7,250 nucleotides of DNA, taken from contig CAYMRF010000060.1 of the NCBI GenBank assembly GCA_964392765.1, forward strand, positions 1-7,250, in the 5' to 3' direction. Position numbers and translations under genes: made by a program. Origin of the DNA: BTUB01 sp964392765. GTDB lineage: Bacteria > Babelota > Babeliae > Babelales > Vermiphilaceae. Of the stretch, positions 1 through 6,208 are shown one piece after another (position 1 is the stretch's first letter; each line of letters begins with the position of its first letter). The notes below the pieces were generated by a model. That model was not told the origin of the DNA. It saw nothing but the letters and a program-made list of their open reading frames with translations, and did not search any database.

Positions 1-460
1 GAATTTCTTCTTCAACCATGTCGATCATTTCTGGATCATCAACCATGTCACATTTGTTTAAGAAAACAACCAACGCTGGAACACCAACGTTTTTTGCCAA
101 AACAATGTGTTCACGGGTTTGAGGCATCGCACCATCTGATGCAGAAACCACAAGAATACCGCCGTCCATTTGAGCAGCACCGGTGATCATGTTTTTTACA
201 TAGTCAGCGTGACCAGGACAGTCAACGTGTGCATAGTGACGATTTGCTGATTCGTACTCGATGTGTGAAATTGCAATGGTAATACCACGTGCTTTTTCTT
301 CCGGAGCATTGTCAATAGAGTCATATGCTCTTGCTTGCGCTAAACCTTTTTTTGCTAAGTAAGTGGCAATTGCCGCGCTCAAGGTTGTTTTACCATGGTC
401 AACGTGTCCGATTGTTCCCACGTTTAAATGCGGCTTTTTACGTTCAAATTTACCTGCCAT
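1..460 (-). CDS. tuf: Elongation factor Tu, N-terminal part (3' end beyond window)
   Basis: EF-Tu is the cytosolic GTPase that carries aminoacyl-tRNA to the ribosomal A site. Only the first 153 codons, most of the GTP-binding domain, are in the window; the remaining roughly 240 residues of a normal EF-Tu lie beyond the left edge. Visible motifs are the P-loop GHVDHGKT (residues 18-25), switch I RGITI with its Thr near 61, DCPGH (80-84) with the catalytic-type His84, and NKCD (135-138). The ATG at 460-458 starts the typical MAGKFERKKPH sequence, and an AGGAG Shine-Dalgarno site lies 5 bases upstream (466-470). It follows fusA by 35 bases with no terminator visible between, so it is the last seen gene of the str operon. 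Identity is certain; completeness and possible tuf duplication elsewhere cannot be judged. Confidence 0.98.
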   Translation of the reverse strand, partial: MAGKFERKKPHLNVGTIGHVDHGKTTLSAAIATYLAKKGLAQARAYDSIDNAPEEKARGITIAISHIEYESANRHYAHVDCPGHADYVKNMITGAAQMDGGILVVSASDGAMPQTREHIVLAKNVGVPALVVFLNKCDMVDDPEMIDMVEEEI

Positions 461-495
461 CGTTTCTCCTAAAAACTATGTAATACTAATAAAAA

Positions 496-2556
496 CTATT
501 TATTCTTAACAACTGCTTCTTCTATATTCTTTGGAGCTTCGCTATAATTTGCGAATTCCATAGTATAGGTAGCACGACCTTTGGTCATGGAGCGCAACTC
601 GGTCGCATAACCAAACATCTCGCCCAATGGTACTTCTGCATTAATTACTTGGTTACCACCACGCATCTCCATTCCTTGGATCTTGCCACGCTTCGAGCTC
701 AATCCGCCCATCACATCACCCATATACTCTTCAGGTGTTTCCACTTCAACCTTCATAATTGGTTCAAGTAATACCGGAGACGCTTTGGACATACCACTCT
801 TAAACGCCATAGAAGCAGCAATCTTAAATGCCATTTCAGACGAGTCAACATCGTGATATGAACCATCCGTTAAGGTTGCTTTCATATCAACAACAGGATA
901 CCCACCTAAGACACCTGAGGTTATGGCTTCTAAAAGACCTTTTTCAACCGCTGGGATAAATTCACGAGGAATCGATCCACCCACAACGCCATTAACGAAC
1001 TCAAAGCCTTTGCCTCTTTCTAAAGGCTCAAGCTTAAGCCACACATGGCCGTATTGACCGCGGCCACCCGATTGCCTAATAAACTTACCTTCAACATCGG
1101 TTGGTTTCTGGATCGTTTCTTTATAAGCAACTTGGAGCTTACCTTGGACAACATCAATTTTGTGATCGCGTCTTAAAAGATCTACTTTAATTTCAAGATG
1201 TAATTCGCCCATTCCCTCGATAACAGTTTGTCCTGTTTCTTCGTTATAGGAGAATCTAAACGATGGATCTTCTTGCATCAATTTTCTTAACGTAAGAACC
1301 ATCTTTTCATAATCAGCTTTATTTTTTGGCTCAATAGAAGCAGAAATAACGGGCGCTGGAATATCGATCGATTCCAAGAACATTACCGTGCCTTCTTGGC
1401 ACAATGTGTCCCCGGTAACCGCTTCTTTTACTCCAACAATCGCCGCAATATCGCCTGCTCTGATTGAATCAATTTCTTCACGCTGGTTCGCATGCATTCT
1501 CACCAAACGGCTTACACGCTCTTTACTGCGTGAACGAGAATTGTATACGTAAGAACCAGCCTTTAATTCGCCTGAATAAACACGAATAAAGTTCAACACC
1601 CCCACAAATGGATCAGTCATAATTTTGAAGACTAATGCATTGAAAGAGCCTTTAGGATCTGAAACGATTTGCACTTCTTGCTTATCTTCCGTAGTACCAA
1701 CTACTGGCGGACGATCAACCGGAGAAGGCAGATATTCAATCACTGCATCAAGCACTAATTGAACACCTTTATTTTTGAAGGCAGTGCCGCAAAACGCAGG
1801 AACTATTTTGAGAGCAATAACCCCTTTACGCAATGCCGCTTTAATTTCTTCGTTAGAAATTTCTTCTTCATTTAAAAACTTTTCAGCAATTTTATCGTCA
1901 ACTTCTGCAGCTGCTTCGATAATCTTGGTGCGTAATTCTTTAATCTTTTCAGCATATTCAGCGGGAGCATCTGTCAAAATCATCTTCTCGCCCATTTCAC
2001 CTTCGAAACGAACAAGCTTACCGGTTAAGACATCAATAATTCCGTTAAAGTCTTCTGATACGCCAACGGCAATTTGCATAGCAACTGCGTTCGCATTTAA
2101 TTTATTTCTAACATCAGCAACAACTTTAGGGAAATCAGCACCAATACGATCCATTTTATTTACAAAAATGATACGTGGCACTTTATAACGATTTGCTTGA
2201 CGCCATACCGTTTCTGATTGTGGCTGAACTCCATCTACCCCACTATACACACCAATCATACCATCAAGAACACGCAATGAACGACCCACCTCAATAGTAA
2301 AATCAACGTGTCCTGGGGTATCAATAATGTTAATGTGGTGATTTTTCCAGAAGCAAGTAGTTGCTGCCGAGGTGATCGTGATTCCACGCTCGCGCTCTTG
2401 CTCCATCCAGTCCATAGTGGTTTCACCTTCGTGAACTTCACCAATCTTATGGGTAACACCGGTATAAAAAAGTATTCGTTCAGTAACGGTAGTTTTACCG
2501 GCATCAATATGCGCAGCAATCCCTATATTTCTGTAACGCTCTAATGGAATGCTCAT
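496..2556 (-). CDS. fusA: Elongation factor G (EF-G)
   Basis: EF-G is the GTPase that drives tRNA-mRNA translocation and, with ribosome recycling factor, splits post-termination ribosomes. The 686-residue protein is close to the usual 690-705. The G domain shows AHIDAGKT (15-22), RGITI (57-61), DTPGH (79-83) and NKMD (133-136). The beta-barrel domain II follows from about residue 295, domain III with GMGELHLEI near 448-456, and domain IV with GGRGQYGHV (497-505) and the tip loop HDVDSSE (568-574), whose His568 corresponds to the conserved His583 of E. coli. Domain V (about 595-670) carries YMGDVMGGLSSKRG. The complete motif set fits the canonical translocase rather than a tetracycline-protection or EF-G2 paralogue. 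The start ATG has GAAGG (2564-2568) 7 bases upstream. It begins 14 bases after the rpsG stop, so the two are co-transcribed. Confidence 0.99.
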   Translation of the reverse strand: MSIPLERYRNIGIAAHIDAGKTTVTERILFYTGVTHKIGEVHEGETTMDWMEQERERGITITSAATTCFWKNHHINIIDTPGHVDFTIEVGRSLRVLDGMIGVYSGVDGVQPQSETVWRQANRYKVPRIIFVNKMDRIGADFPKVVADVRNKLNANAVAMQIAVGVSEDFNGIIDVLTGKLVRFEGEMGEKMILTDAPAEYAEKIKELRTKIIEAAAEVDDKIAEKFLNEEEISNEEIKAALRKGVIALKIVPAFCGTAFKNKGVQLVLDAVIEYLPSPVDRPPVVGTTEDKQEVQIVSDPKGSFNALVFKIMTDPFVGVLNFIRVYSGELKAGSYVYNSRSRSKERVSRLVRMHANQREEIDSIRAGDIAAIVGVKEAVTGDTLCQEGTVMFLESIDIPAPVISASIEPKNKADYEKMVLTLRKLMQEDPSFRFSYNEETGQTVIEGMGELHLEIKVDLLRRDHKIDVVQGKLQVAYKETIQKPTDVEGKFIRQSGGRGQYGHVWLKLEPLERGKGFEFVNGVVGGSIPREFIPAVEKGLLEAITSGVLGGYPVVDMKATLTDGSYHDVDSSEMAFKIAASMAFKSGMSKASPVLLEPIMKVEVETPEEYMGDVMGGLSSKRGKIQGMEMRGGNQVINAEVPLGEMFGYATELRSMTKGRATYTMEFANYSEAPKNIEEAVVKNK

Positions 2557-2570
2557 CTATATACCTTCAA

Positions 2571-3053
2571 CTACCAAGCATAATGAGAGAAGGCTCTATT
2601 TGCTTCTGCCATTCTGTGAACATCTAATTTCTTCTTAATTGCGCCACCGCGGCCTTCTACAGCGTCCATCAACTCATATGCTAAACGGATGCCCATAGTT
2701 TTATCTGAGCGCACCGCTGCTGCATCGATCAACCAACGCATAGCAAGCGCACGGCCGCGATCTTGATTTACTTCCATAGGAATTTGGTACACGCTACCAC
2801 CAACGCGGCGCGGACGAACTTCAACTAATGGAATCAATTGCTCAAAGCCCTTATAAAAAATATCGAGCGCTTTATTTTTGTCGCCCTGAGCTTTTTTAAT
2901 TAATAAATCAATTGCATCATAAACGATTTCGCGAGCAATGCTCTTCTTACCATCGTCCATAACGATATTGATTAACTTTTGAACCATTTGTGATCCATAG
3001 CGAGGATCAACACCAATGTCTCTTTTTAAAATATTTTTTTTACGTCTTGGCAT
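2571..3053 (-). CDS. rpsG: 30S ribosomal protein S7
   Basis: S7 nucleates assembly of the 30S head by binding the 3' major domain of 16S rRNA and lies near the E-site mRNA exit. The 160-residue protein matches the bacterial length of about 156. It opens with MPRRKK and the family segment DPRYGSQMVQKLINIVMDDG (16-35), has the RRVGGSVYQIPMEV strand-turn region (82-95), and ends with the HRMAEANRAFSHYAW tail. The start ATG at 3053-3051 has TAAGG (3060-3064) about 6 bases upstream; this site lies directly after the rpsL stop, and the gap is only 11 bases. E. coli S7 represses its operon by binding an rpsL-rpsG spacer of nearly 100 bases; this spacer is too short for such a site. Identity is certain. 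Confidence 0.99.
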   Translation of the reverse strand: MPRRKKNILKRDIGVDPRYGSQMVQKLINIVMDDGKKSIAREIVYDAIDLLIKKAQGDKNKALDIFYKGFEQLIPLVEVRPRRVGGSVYQIPMEVNQDRGRALAMRWLIDAAAVRSDKTMGIRLAYELMDAVEGRGGAIKKKLDVHRMAEANRAFSHYAW

Positions 3054-3064
3054 ACACTACCTTA

Positions 3065-3439
3065 TTAACTTTTAGGACGCTTAGCGCCATAGAGCGAACG
3101 TGATTGACGTCGCTTTTCAACACCAGCAGAATCTAATGCACCACGAACAATATGATATTTTACACCCGGCAAGTCTTTTACCCTGCCACCACGAACAAGC
3201 ACCACAGAGTGTTCTTGCAAGTTATGACCTTCTCCCGGAATGTATGCCGTAACTTCTATTCCTGTTGAAAGCTTAACACGCGCAACTTTACGAAGTGCTG
3301 AGTTAGGTTTTTTAGGAGTAGTAGTAAATACTCTGGTACAAACGCCGCGCGATTGCGGTGCGCCTTTCAGAGCCGGACTTTTTGATTTCAATTTGGCGCT
3401 TTTTCTGCCAAATCGATTAAGTTGATTTATCGTGGGCAT
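3065..3439 (-). CDS. rpsL: 30S ribosomal protein S12
   Basis: S12 sits at the decoding centre of the 30S subunit and controls tRNA selection fidelity. The 124-residue length equals that of E. coli S12. Nearly every family block is present: QSRGVCTRVFTTTPKKPNSALRK (29-51), GEGHNLQEHSVVLVRGGRVKDLPGV (69-93), YHIVRGALD (95-103) and the basic C-terminus ending GAKRPKS. Lys43 and Lys88, where substitutions give streptomycin resistance in well-studied bacteria, are both wild type, and Asp89, the site methylthiolated by RimO in E. coli, is present. The ATG at 3439-3437 is preceded by AGGA (3450-3453) at a 10-base spacing. It is the first gene of the minus-strand str operon, behind a leader of about 100 bases. 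Confidence 0.99.
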   Translation of the reverse strand: MPTINQLNRFGRKSAKLKSKSPALKGAPQSRGVCTRVFTTTPKKPNSALRKVARVKLSTGIEVTAYIPGEGHNLQEHSVVLVRGGRVKDLPGVKYHIVRGALDSAGVEKRRQSRSLYGAKRPKS

Positions 3440-3510
3440 AGTATAAAAATCCTACACGTTTTTAAAGGTTGAAAAATTGCATTAAAAACCACAATTTTGC
3501 TTTAATTTTT

Positions 3511-3536
3511 TAGCGTGAAACCCCCAAGCTTCGCTA
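3511..3536 (-). promoter_or_regulatory. Possible small hairpin at the 5' end of the str leader
   Basis: On the minus strand TAGCG (3536-3532) and CGCTA (3515-3511) can pair around a loop of about 16 bases, with two further A-T pairs possible next to a bulge. The inferred start site is near 3543, so this stem would sit almost at the 5' end of the str mRNA, where it could stabilise the transcript or bind a regulator. It is short and is followed by A residues rather than U on this strand, so it is not a terminator. It may be chance. Confidence 0.25.
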
Positions 3537-3549
3537 TAACAGTAGAAGT

Positions 3550-3577
3550 ATTTTACTGGTTTTCTTAAATTTTTCAA
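3550..3577 (-). promoter_or_regulatory. Probable sigma-70-type promoter of the str operon
   Basis: Read on the minus strand, TTGAAA (3577-3572, one mismatch to TTGACA) is followed after 16 bases by TAAAAT (3555-3550, one mismatch to TATAAT). Transcription would start near 3543, giving a leader of about 104 bases before the rpsL ATG. It is the best promoter match I found by eye on that strand between rpsL and rseP, and it lies in the expected place. No second strong site was seen closer to rpsL. Confidence 0.6.
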
Positions 3578-3701
3578 GTGACAAACCATATAAAAACATG
3601 CATTGCTACACGCAAAATTACTATTAAAGCGGTTGAGAGGAAATTTGACTTAAGTGCTCGATATGCTGCCGTAATGGACTTGGTCAAGCGTTAATGATAT
3701 C

Positions 3702-3730
3702 TTAACAAGACATTACATATTGTCAATTAT
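3702..3730 (+). promoter_or_regulatory. Weak candidate promoter for rseP
   Basis: TTAACA (3702-3707, 5 of 6 to the -35 consensus) is followed after 17 bases by AATTAT (3725-3730, 4 of 6 to the -10 consensus). It would give a leader of only about 24 bases, just long enough to include the rseP Shine-Dalgarno site. A TTGACT at 3645-3650 is a better -35 box but has no -10 partner at a usable distance. The real start may use another sigma factor. Confidence 0.25.
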
Positions 3731-3745
3731 TCCCTCATTTTCTAC

Positions 3746-3752
3746 AAAGGAG
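3746..3752 (+). promoter_or_regulatory. Strong ribosome binding site of rseP
   Basis: AAAGGAG ends 8 bases before the ATG at 3761 and closely matches the anti-Shine-Dalgarno sequence. It fixes the start at 3761 rather than at the internal ATG of residue 18. Confidence 0.85.
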
Positions 3753-3760
3753 CCCTTGCA

Positions 3761-4903
3761 ATGATTTTGTTGCGATCAATTACTTTTTTAACTCAAAATA
3801 TTTTCTTTCTCATGGCCGGCCTAATCGGAATCAACTTTTTGGTGGGAATCCATGAACTCGGGCATTTTCTTTTTTGCAAGCTTTTTAAAGTAAGGACTCC
3901 TACTTTTTCTATGGGTTTTGGCCCTTTTATTACCAGTAAGAAAGTGGGAGAAACCACGTTTGCCCTTTCTGCTATCCCGTTAGGCGGATACGTAGAAATT
4001 GCAGGATTGGCTGAAATGGGTCAGGGGGACCAAAAAGAGGCCCATTCTAAAGATAAAAATTCATTTGCCGCAAAGCCATACTGGCAAAAATTACTCGTTT
4101 TACTGGGCGGCATTCTTTTTAACCTTATGTTTGCTTATTTTGCCTTAAGCCTCTTGTTTATGATGGGCTTACCAAAAACTGAACTTCTGTATCCGCGCAA
4201 TGCCAAACCGGTAATTCACGAAATTAAAGAAGACTCGGCAGCAAGCAAGGCTGGATTAGCCGTCGGGGACCGCATTATCTCAATTAATGGCCAAGAGCTC
4301 GACGACAATGGCCTTAAGGCATATACCCTTATCAACTCCCTGCCGGGGGCCGAAACTTCTCTTGTGGTGGAACGTGATGGCCAACAACAAGAAATTACTA
4401 CGACTCTAGACAGCAGAGATTTGGGGGATAAAAAAGTAGGAAGCTTGGGCGTACTATTTGAAATTACCGGCACACCGGGCTTGCCTTTTGTGAGCGCCAT
4501 AAAAGAAGGAATCTCTCTTACTAACGCATACATCAAAGCTACTTTTTTAGGATTTAAACAAATTTTTGCAAAGCGTGACGTGAGCAAAATGGGCGGGCCG
4601 ATTAAGATTATCTCTGAAACGGTAAAAGCTGCCGGAACTGGCTTTGAAGTCTTTTTATTGTTCCTGGCGGTTGTAAGCATTAATTTAGCGGTTTTCAATC
4701 TTATTCCGTTGCCAATTCTTGATGGCGGCCAAATTCTCTTTTATACCATTGAGGCTATCATAGGCCGTCCACTTTCTACCAAAATGAAAGAATATATTCA
4801 TATTGGCAGTTGGTTGCTCATTCTTGCCCTGGTAGTTTATTTGAGCACCCAAGATATCTGGCAATTGGCAAAACCATACGTTGGTAAATATTTTGGAAAA
4901 TAG
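3761..4903 (+). CDS. rseP: RseP/RasP-type site-2 intramembrane zinc metalloprotease
   Basis: This is a membrane-embedded protease of the S2P family (M50), which cleaves transmembrane substrates such as anti-sigma factors or leftover signal peptides. The zinc site is HELGH (31-35) in the first membrane segment (about 15-38), and the third ligand is Asp321 of NLIPLPILDGG (313-323). Family landmarks between them are FSMGFGP (49-55), the membrane-associated loop AIPLGGYVEIAG (71-82) and a second hydrophobic segment (about 110-136). A single PDZ domain spans about 148-216, with SKAGLAVGDRIISINGQ. Two hydrophobic segments close the protein (about 294-320 and 348-363). At 380 residues it has one PDZ domain, like Gram-positive RasP, not two as in the 450-residue E. 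coli RseP. It stands alone between a divergent str operon and a terminator, so no dxr, cdsA or bamA neighbour indicates its substrate. The family is sure; the substrate is unknown. Confidence 0.96.
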   Translation: MILLRSITFLTQNIFFLMAGLIGINFLVGIHELGHFLFCKLFKVRTPTFSMGFGPFITSKKVGETTFALSAIPLGGYVEIAGLAEMGQGDQKEAHSKDKNSFAAKPYWQKLLVLLGGILFNLMFAYFALSLLFMMGLPKTELLYPRNAKPVIHEIKEDSAASKAGLAVGDRIISINGQELDDNGLKAYTLINSLPGAETSLVVERDGQQQEITTTLDSRDLGDKKVGSLGVLFEITGTPGLPFVSAIKEGISLTNAYIKATFLGFKQIFAKRDVSKMGGPIKIISETVKAAGTGFEVFLLFLAVVSINLAVFNLIPLPILDGGQILFYTIEAIIGRPLSTKMKEYIHIGSWLLILALVVYLSTQDIWQLAKPYVGKYFGK

Positions 4904-4928
4904 ATAACAATAGATTCTCCTTATTCAC

Positions 4929-4958
4929 AGAGGCGGCAAGAAGCCGCCTCTTTTTTTT
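4929..4958 (+). terminator. Strong intrinsic terminator after rseP
   Basis: GAGGCGGC (4930-4937) pairs perfectly with GCCGCCTC (4943-4950) around the loop AAGAA, with one more possible A-T pair at 4929/4951. Eight T residues follow directly (4951-4958). It begins 26 bases after the rseP stop and acts on the plus strand; the minus strand has no U-run after the stem. Confidence 0.95.
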
Positions 4959-4984
4959 GACAGGGACAATAAAAGAGTCATAAT
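4957..4984 (+). promoter_or_regulatory. Sigma-70-type promoter of the two-gene membrane-protein operon
   Basis: A perfect TTGACA (4957-4962) is followed after 16 bases by CATAAT (4979-4984, 5 of 6 to TATAAT). The first two T residues of the -35 box are the last two T residues of the rseP terminator run. Transcription would begin near 4991, giving a leader of about 37 bases to the ATG at 5028. An AGGA ribosome binding site lies at 5019-5022. A second TATAAC at 5004-5009 lacks a good -35 partner. Confidence 0.75.
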
Positions 4985-5027
4985 AAAATGATGCAACATA
5001 AAGTATAACTTTAAGTATAGGAATGGA

Positions 5028-5726
5028 ATGAAAAAATTAGCACTCGTCCCCCTTCTTTTAATTTCTCTCAATATTGCAGCAATGCAAAAGGAAGAAAATA
5101 GTCAGCAAACGAGCAAACCACCAAAGAAGCAGGACCAATACGGCCTCTATTCAAATATAAGCGCTAAAATAATGGCGGGAGTTTTTTTTGGAGGACTTGC
5201 CTATTTTATTTATAAATTATCAAATAACCCGGAAATTGAAGCCGCAAAAACAGAGCTGAGCAAGCATCAACCTATCTCAATAGGATGGCTGGATAGCTTT
5301 GATGAAAGGTTTAAAAAAGCATTAACTTCCTGTCGTAAAAACATGAGCAATCAAGGATTACTGAGTATGCTAGAATTATTGACCGCATACTCAATCGCAA
5401 CCTCCGGAATTATCAGTGGCATCGCTTTTAAATCTGCACATGATGATTTTCAAACAGTTCACCCAAAATCTGCAAAAATTACCACAACGACATTTAAAAC
5501 AGCTGCTTATGCTTTAGGCGCCTATTTATTTGCAAACGAAGGCACCAAATATCGCACACTCTCCCCGCTACAAATTATTTGCTTTTCAAGCGCATTAATT
5601 TTTGGAAAAGCTAGCTGGACAGCTGCAAATGAGACCGTGGAAAGTATTGAAAACTGGAATAAAATCGCTAACACTATTGATCATCAAGAATTAAATTCAA
5701 ACAACTTTCAAGAGGAAACATTATGA
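5028..5726 (+). CDS. Predicted exported multi-pass membrane protein, unknown function
   Basis: I do not recognise this 232-residue protein. It begins with a classical Sec signal (MKK, hydrophobic core 4-17), with likely cleavage near Ala18 (NIAA-MQ). A polar Lys/Gln-rich stretch (20-37) follows, then hydrophobic segments at about 46-64, 114-134, 154-170 and 179-198. Between the first two lies a polar part (65-110). The tail ends in an acidic, Asn-rich stretch after ESIENWNKI (205-213). No enzyme motif, conserved Cys pair or nucleotide-binding site is visible. The ATG has AGGA 5 bases upstream, behind its own promoter. Its stop overlaps the next start by 4 bases (ATGA), so the two genes are probably translationally coupled. 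Residues 150-213 resemble the C-terminal half of the next protein, which suggests paralogy. Expression is likely given the promoter and ribosome binding site. Confidence 0.8.
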   Translation: MKKLALVPLLLISLNIAAMQKEENSQQTSKPPKKQDQYGLYSNISAKIMAGVFFGGLAYFIYKLSNNPEIEAAKTELSKHQPISIGWLDSFDERFKKALTSCRKNMSNQGLLSMLELLTAYSIATSGIISGIAFKSAHDDFQTVHPKSAKITTTTFKTAAYALGAYLFANEGTKYRTLSPLQIICFSSALIFGKASWTAANETVESIENWNKIANTIDHQELNSNNFQEETL

Positions 5727-6139
5727 AAAAAACATTAATTCTTTTACTTGCATTTATGACTCCATCAATTTCCCAATGCCAACCATACCAAGCGTATTCT
5801 TTGCAGGATATTGCCAAACATCCCATTTTTATTGTTAGTATGGTCGCAGGTCCCGTGGCCTATTGCTTCTGGAAAGCTTACAAAGGCTCTAAACCAGCAA
5901 AAATTATTTCCAAAACACTTGGCACTGCCGCTCTTGCCTTTACTGCTTTAGCTGGTGCCGCACTAGCGGTTGATGCATCAAATCTGCCTGCCTCAAGCGC
6001 GACACCAACTTTTATGCTCACTGCCGCTATTGCTGGGTTTGGCACGTGTCTGGCGACCGCTGAAGTTATTCAAGATATCAAAGACTGGAATCTTGGAATT
6101 CAATTGGTTACCCCGACCGGCACCGAGTTAATTAAATAA
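5723..6139 (+). CDS. Predicted small exported membrane protein, paralogue-like partner of the upstream gene
   Basis: This 138-residue protein is not recognised. An N-terminal signal (MKKTLILLLAFMTPSIS) is followed by hydrophobic segments at about 34-50, 65-84 and 95-116, the last two rich in Ala and Gly, which suits tight helix packing. The C-terminus (118-138) is polar and begins DIKDWN. A Cys at 19 follows the signal, but the preceding ISQ does not fit a good lipobox because Gln is unusual at -1, so I do not call it a lipoprotein. The start is supported by AGAGGA (5711-5716) 6 bases upstream and by the ATGA overlap with the preceding gene. Residues 60-125 align by eye with 149-213 of the upstream protein (KI....TAA near the start, a Trp-Asn motif near the end). 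It lacks the long polar part of its neighbour. The two may form a membrane complex; that is inference. Confidence 0.78.
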   Translation: MKKTLILLLAFMTPSISQCQPYQAYSLQDIAKHPIFIVSMVAGPVAYCFWKAYKGSKPAKIISKTLGTAALAFTALAGAALAVDASNLPASSATPTFMLTAAIAGFGTCLATAEVIQDIKDWNLGIQLVTPTGTELIK

Positions 6140-6155
6140 ATGTATTAAACAAGAT

Positions 6156-6185
6156 AAAAGGCATTACTTTACGGTAACGCCTTTT
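6156..6185. terminator. Possible bidirectional terminator between convergent genes
   Basis: An inverted repeat pairs 6156-6167 (AAAAGGCATTAC) with 6174-6185 (GTAACGCCTTTT), giving 12 positions with one A-C mismatch around a 6-base loop. Each arm ends in four A or T residues, so on either strand the hairpin finishes with a short U-run. It lies 16 bases after the plus-strand stop at 6139 and 23 bases after the minus-strand stop at 6209. The U-runs are short, so it may be leaky. Confidence 0.65.
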
Positions 6186-6208
6186 GTACTTACCTGTCTT
6201 TATAAAAT

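Larger units (their letters stand above)
3440..3760. other. Divergent intergenic region between rpsL and rseP
   Basis: This 321-base A+T-rich stretch separates two divergent transcription units. It holds the probable str promoter and leader on the minus strand (3440-3577) and, on the plus strand, a weak candidate rseP promoter and the rseP Shine-Dalgarno site. I checked both strands of 3578-3740 for short genes and RNA genes and saw no convincing reading frame, tRNA cloverleaf or repeat. The only symmetric elements are short palindromes such as ACTTAAGT at 3648-3655 and GATATC at 3697-3702, which I do not interpret. Confidence 0.8.

Noticed and set aside
1775..2544. Open frames on the plus strand inside fusA (1775-2188 and 2308-2544) and on the minus strand at 2256-2519
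   Set aside because: They lie wholly within the clearly real EF-G gene in other frames and show no recognisable family or ribosome binding context.
3065..3439. Possible streptomycin-resistance form of S12
   Set aside because: Lys43 and Lys88 are both wild type, so there is no sign of an rpsL resistance allele.
535..3539. A 13-base direct match AGCTTCGCTATAA at 535-547 and 3527-3539
   Set aside because: One match of this length is expected at roughly chance level in 7 kb. The first copy encodes the conserved YSEA region of EF-G, so I do not treat it as a repeat element.
3578..3740. Possible small RNA or short gene upstream of rseP
   Set aside because: Frames on both strands are short and lack a start with a ribosome binding site. 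The only inverted repeats are too short for a stable fold.
4216..4698. A 160-codon minus-strand frame inside rseP
   Set aside because: It is antisense to the PDZ and catalytic part of a conserved gene, and its composition looks like a reverse-complement shadow of that gene.
5774..5782. Possible lipoprotein cysteine (Cys19) after the signal of the second membrane protein
   Set aside because: The residues before it (ISQ) break the lipobox rule at -1, so ordinary signal peptidase cleavage or an uncleaved anchor is more likely.
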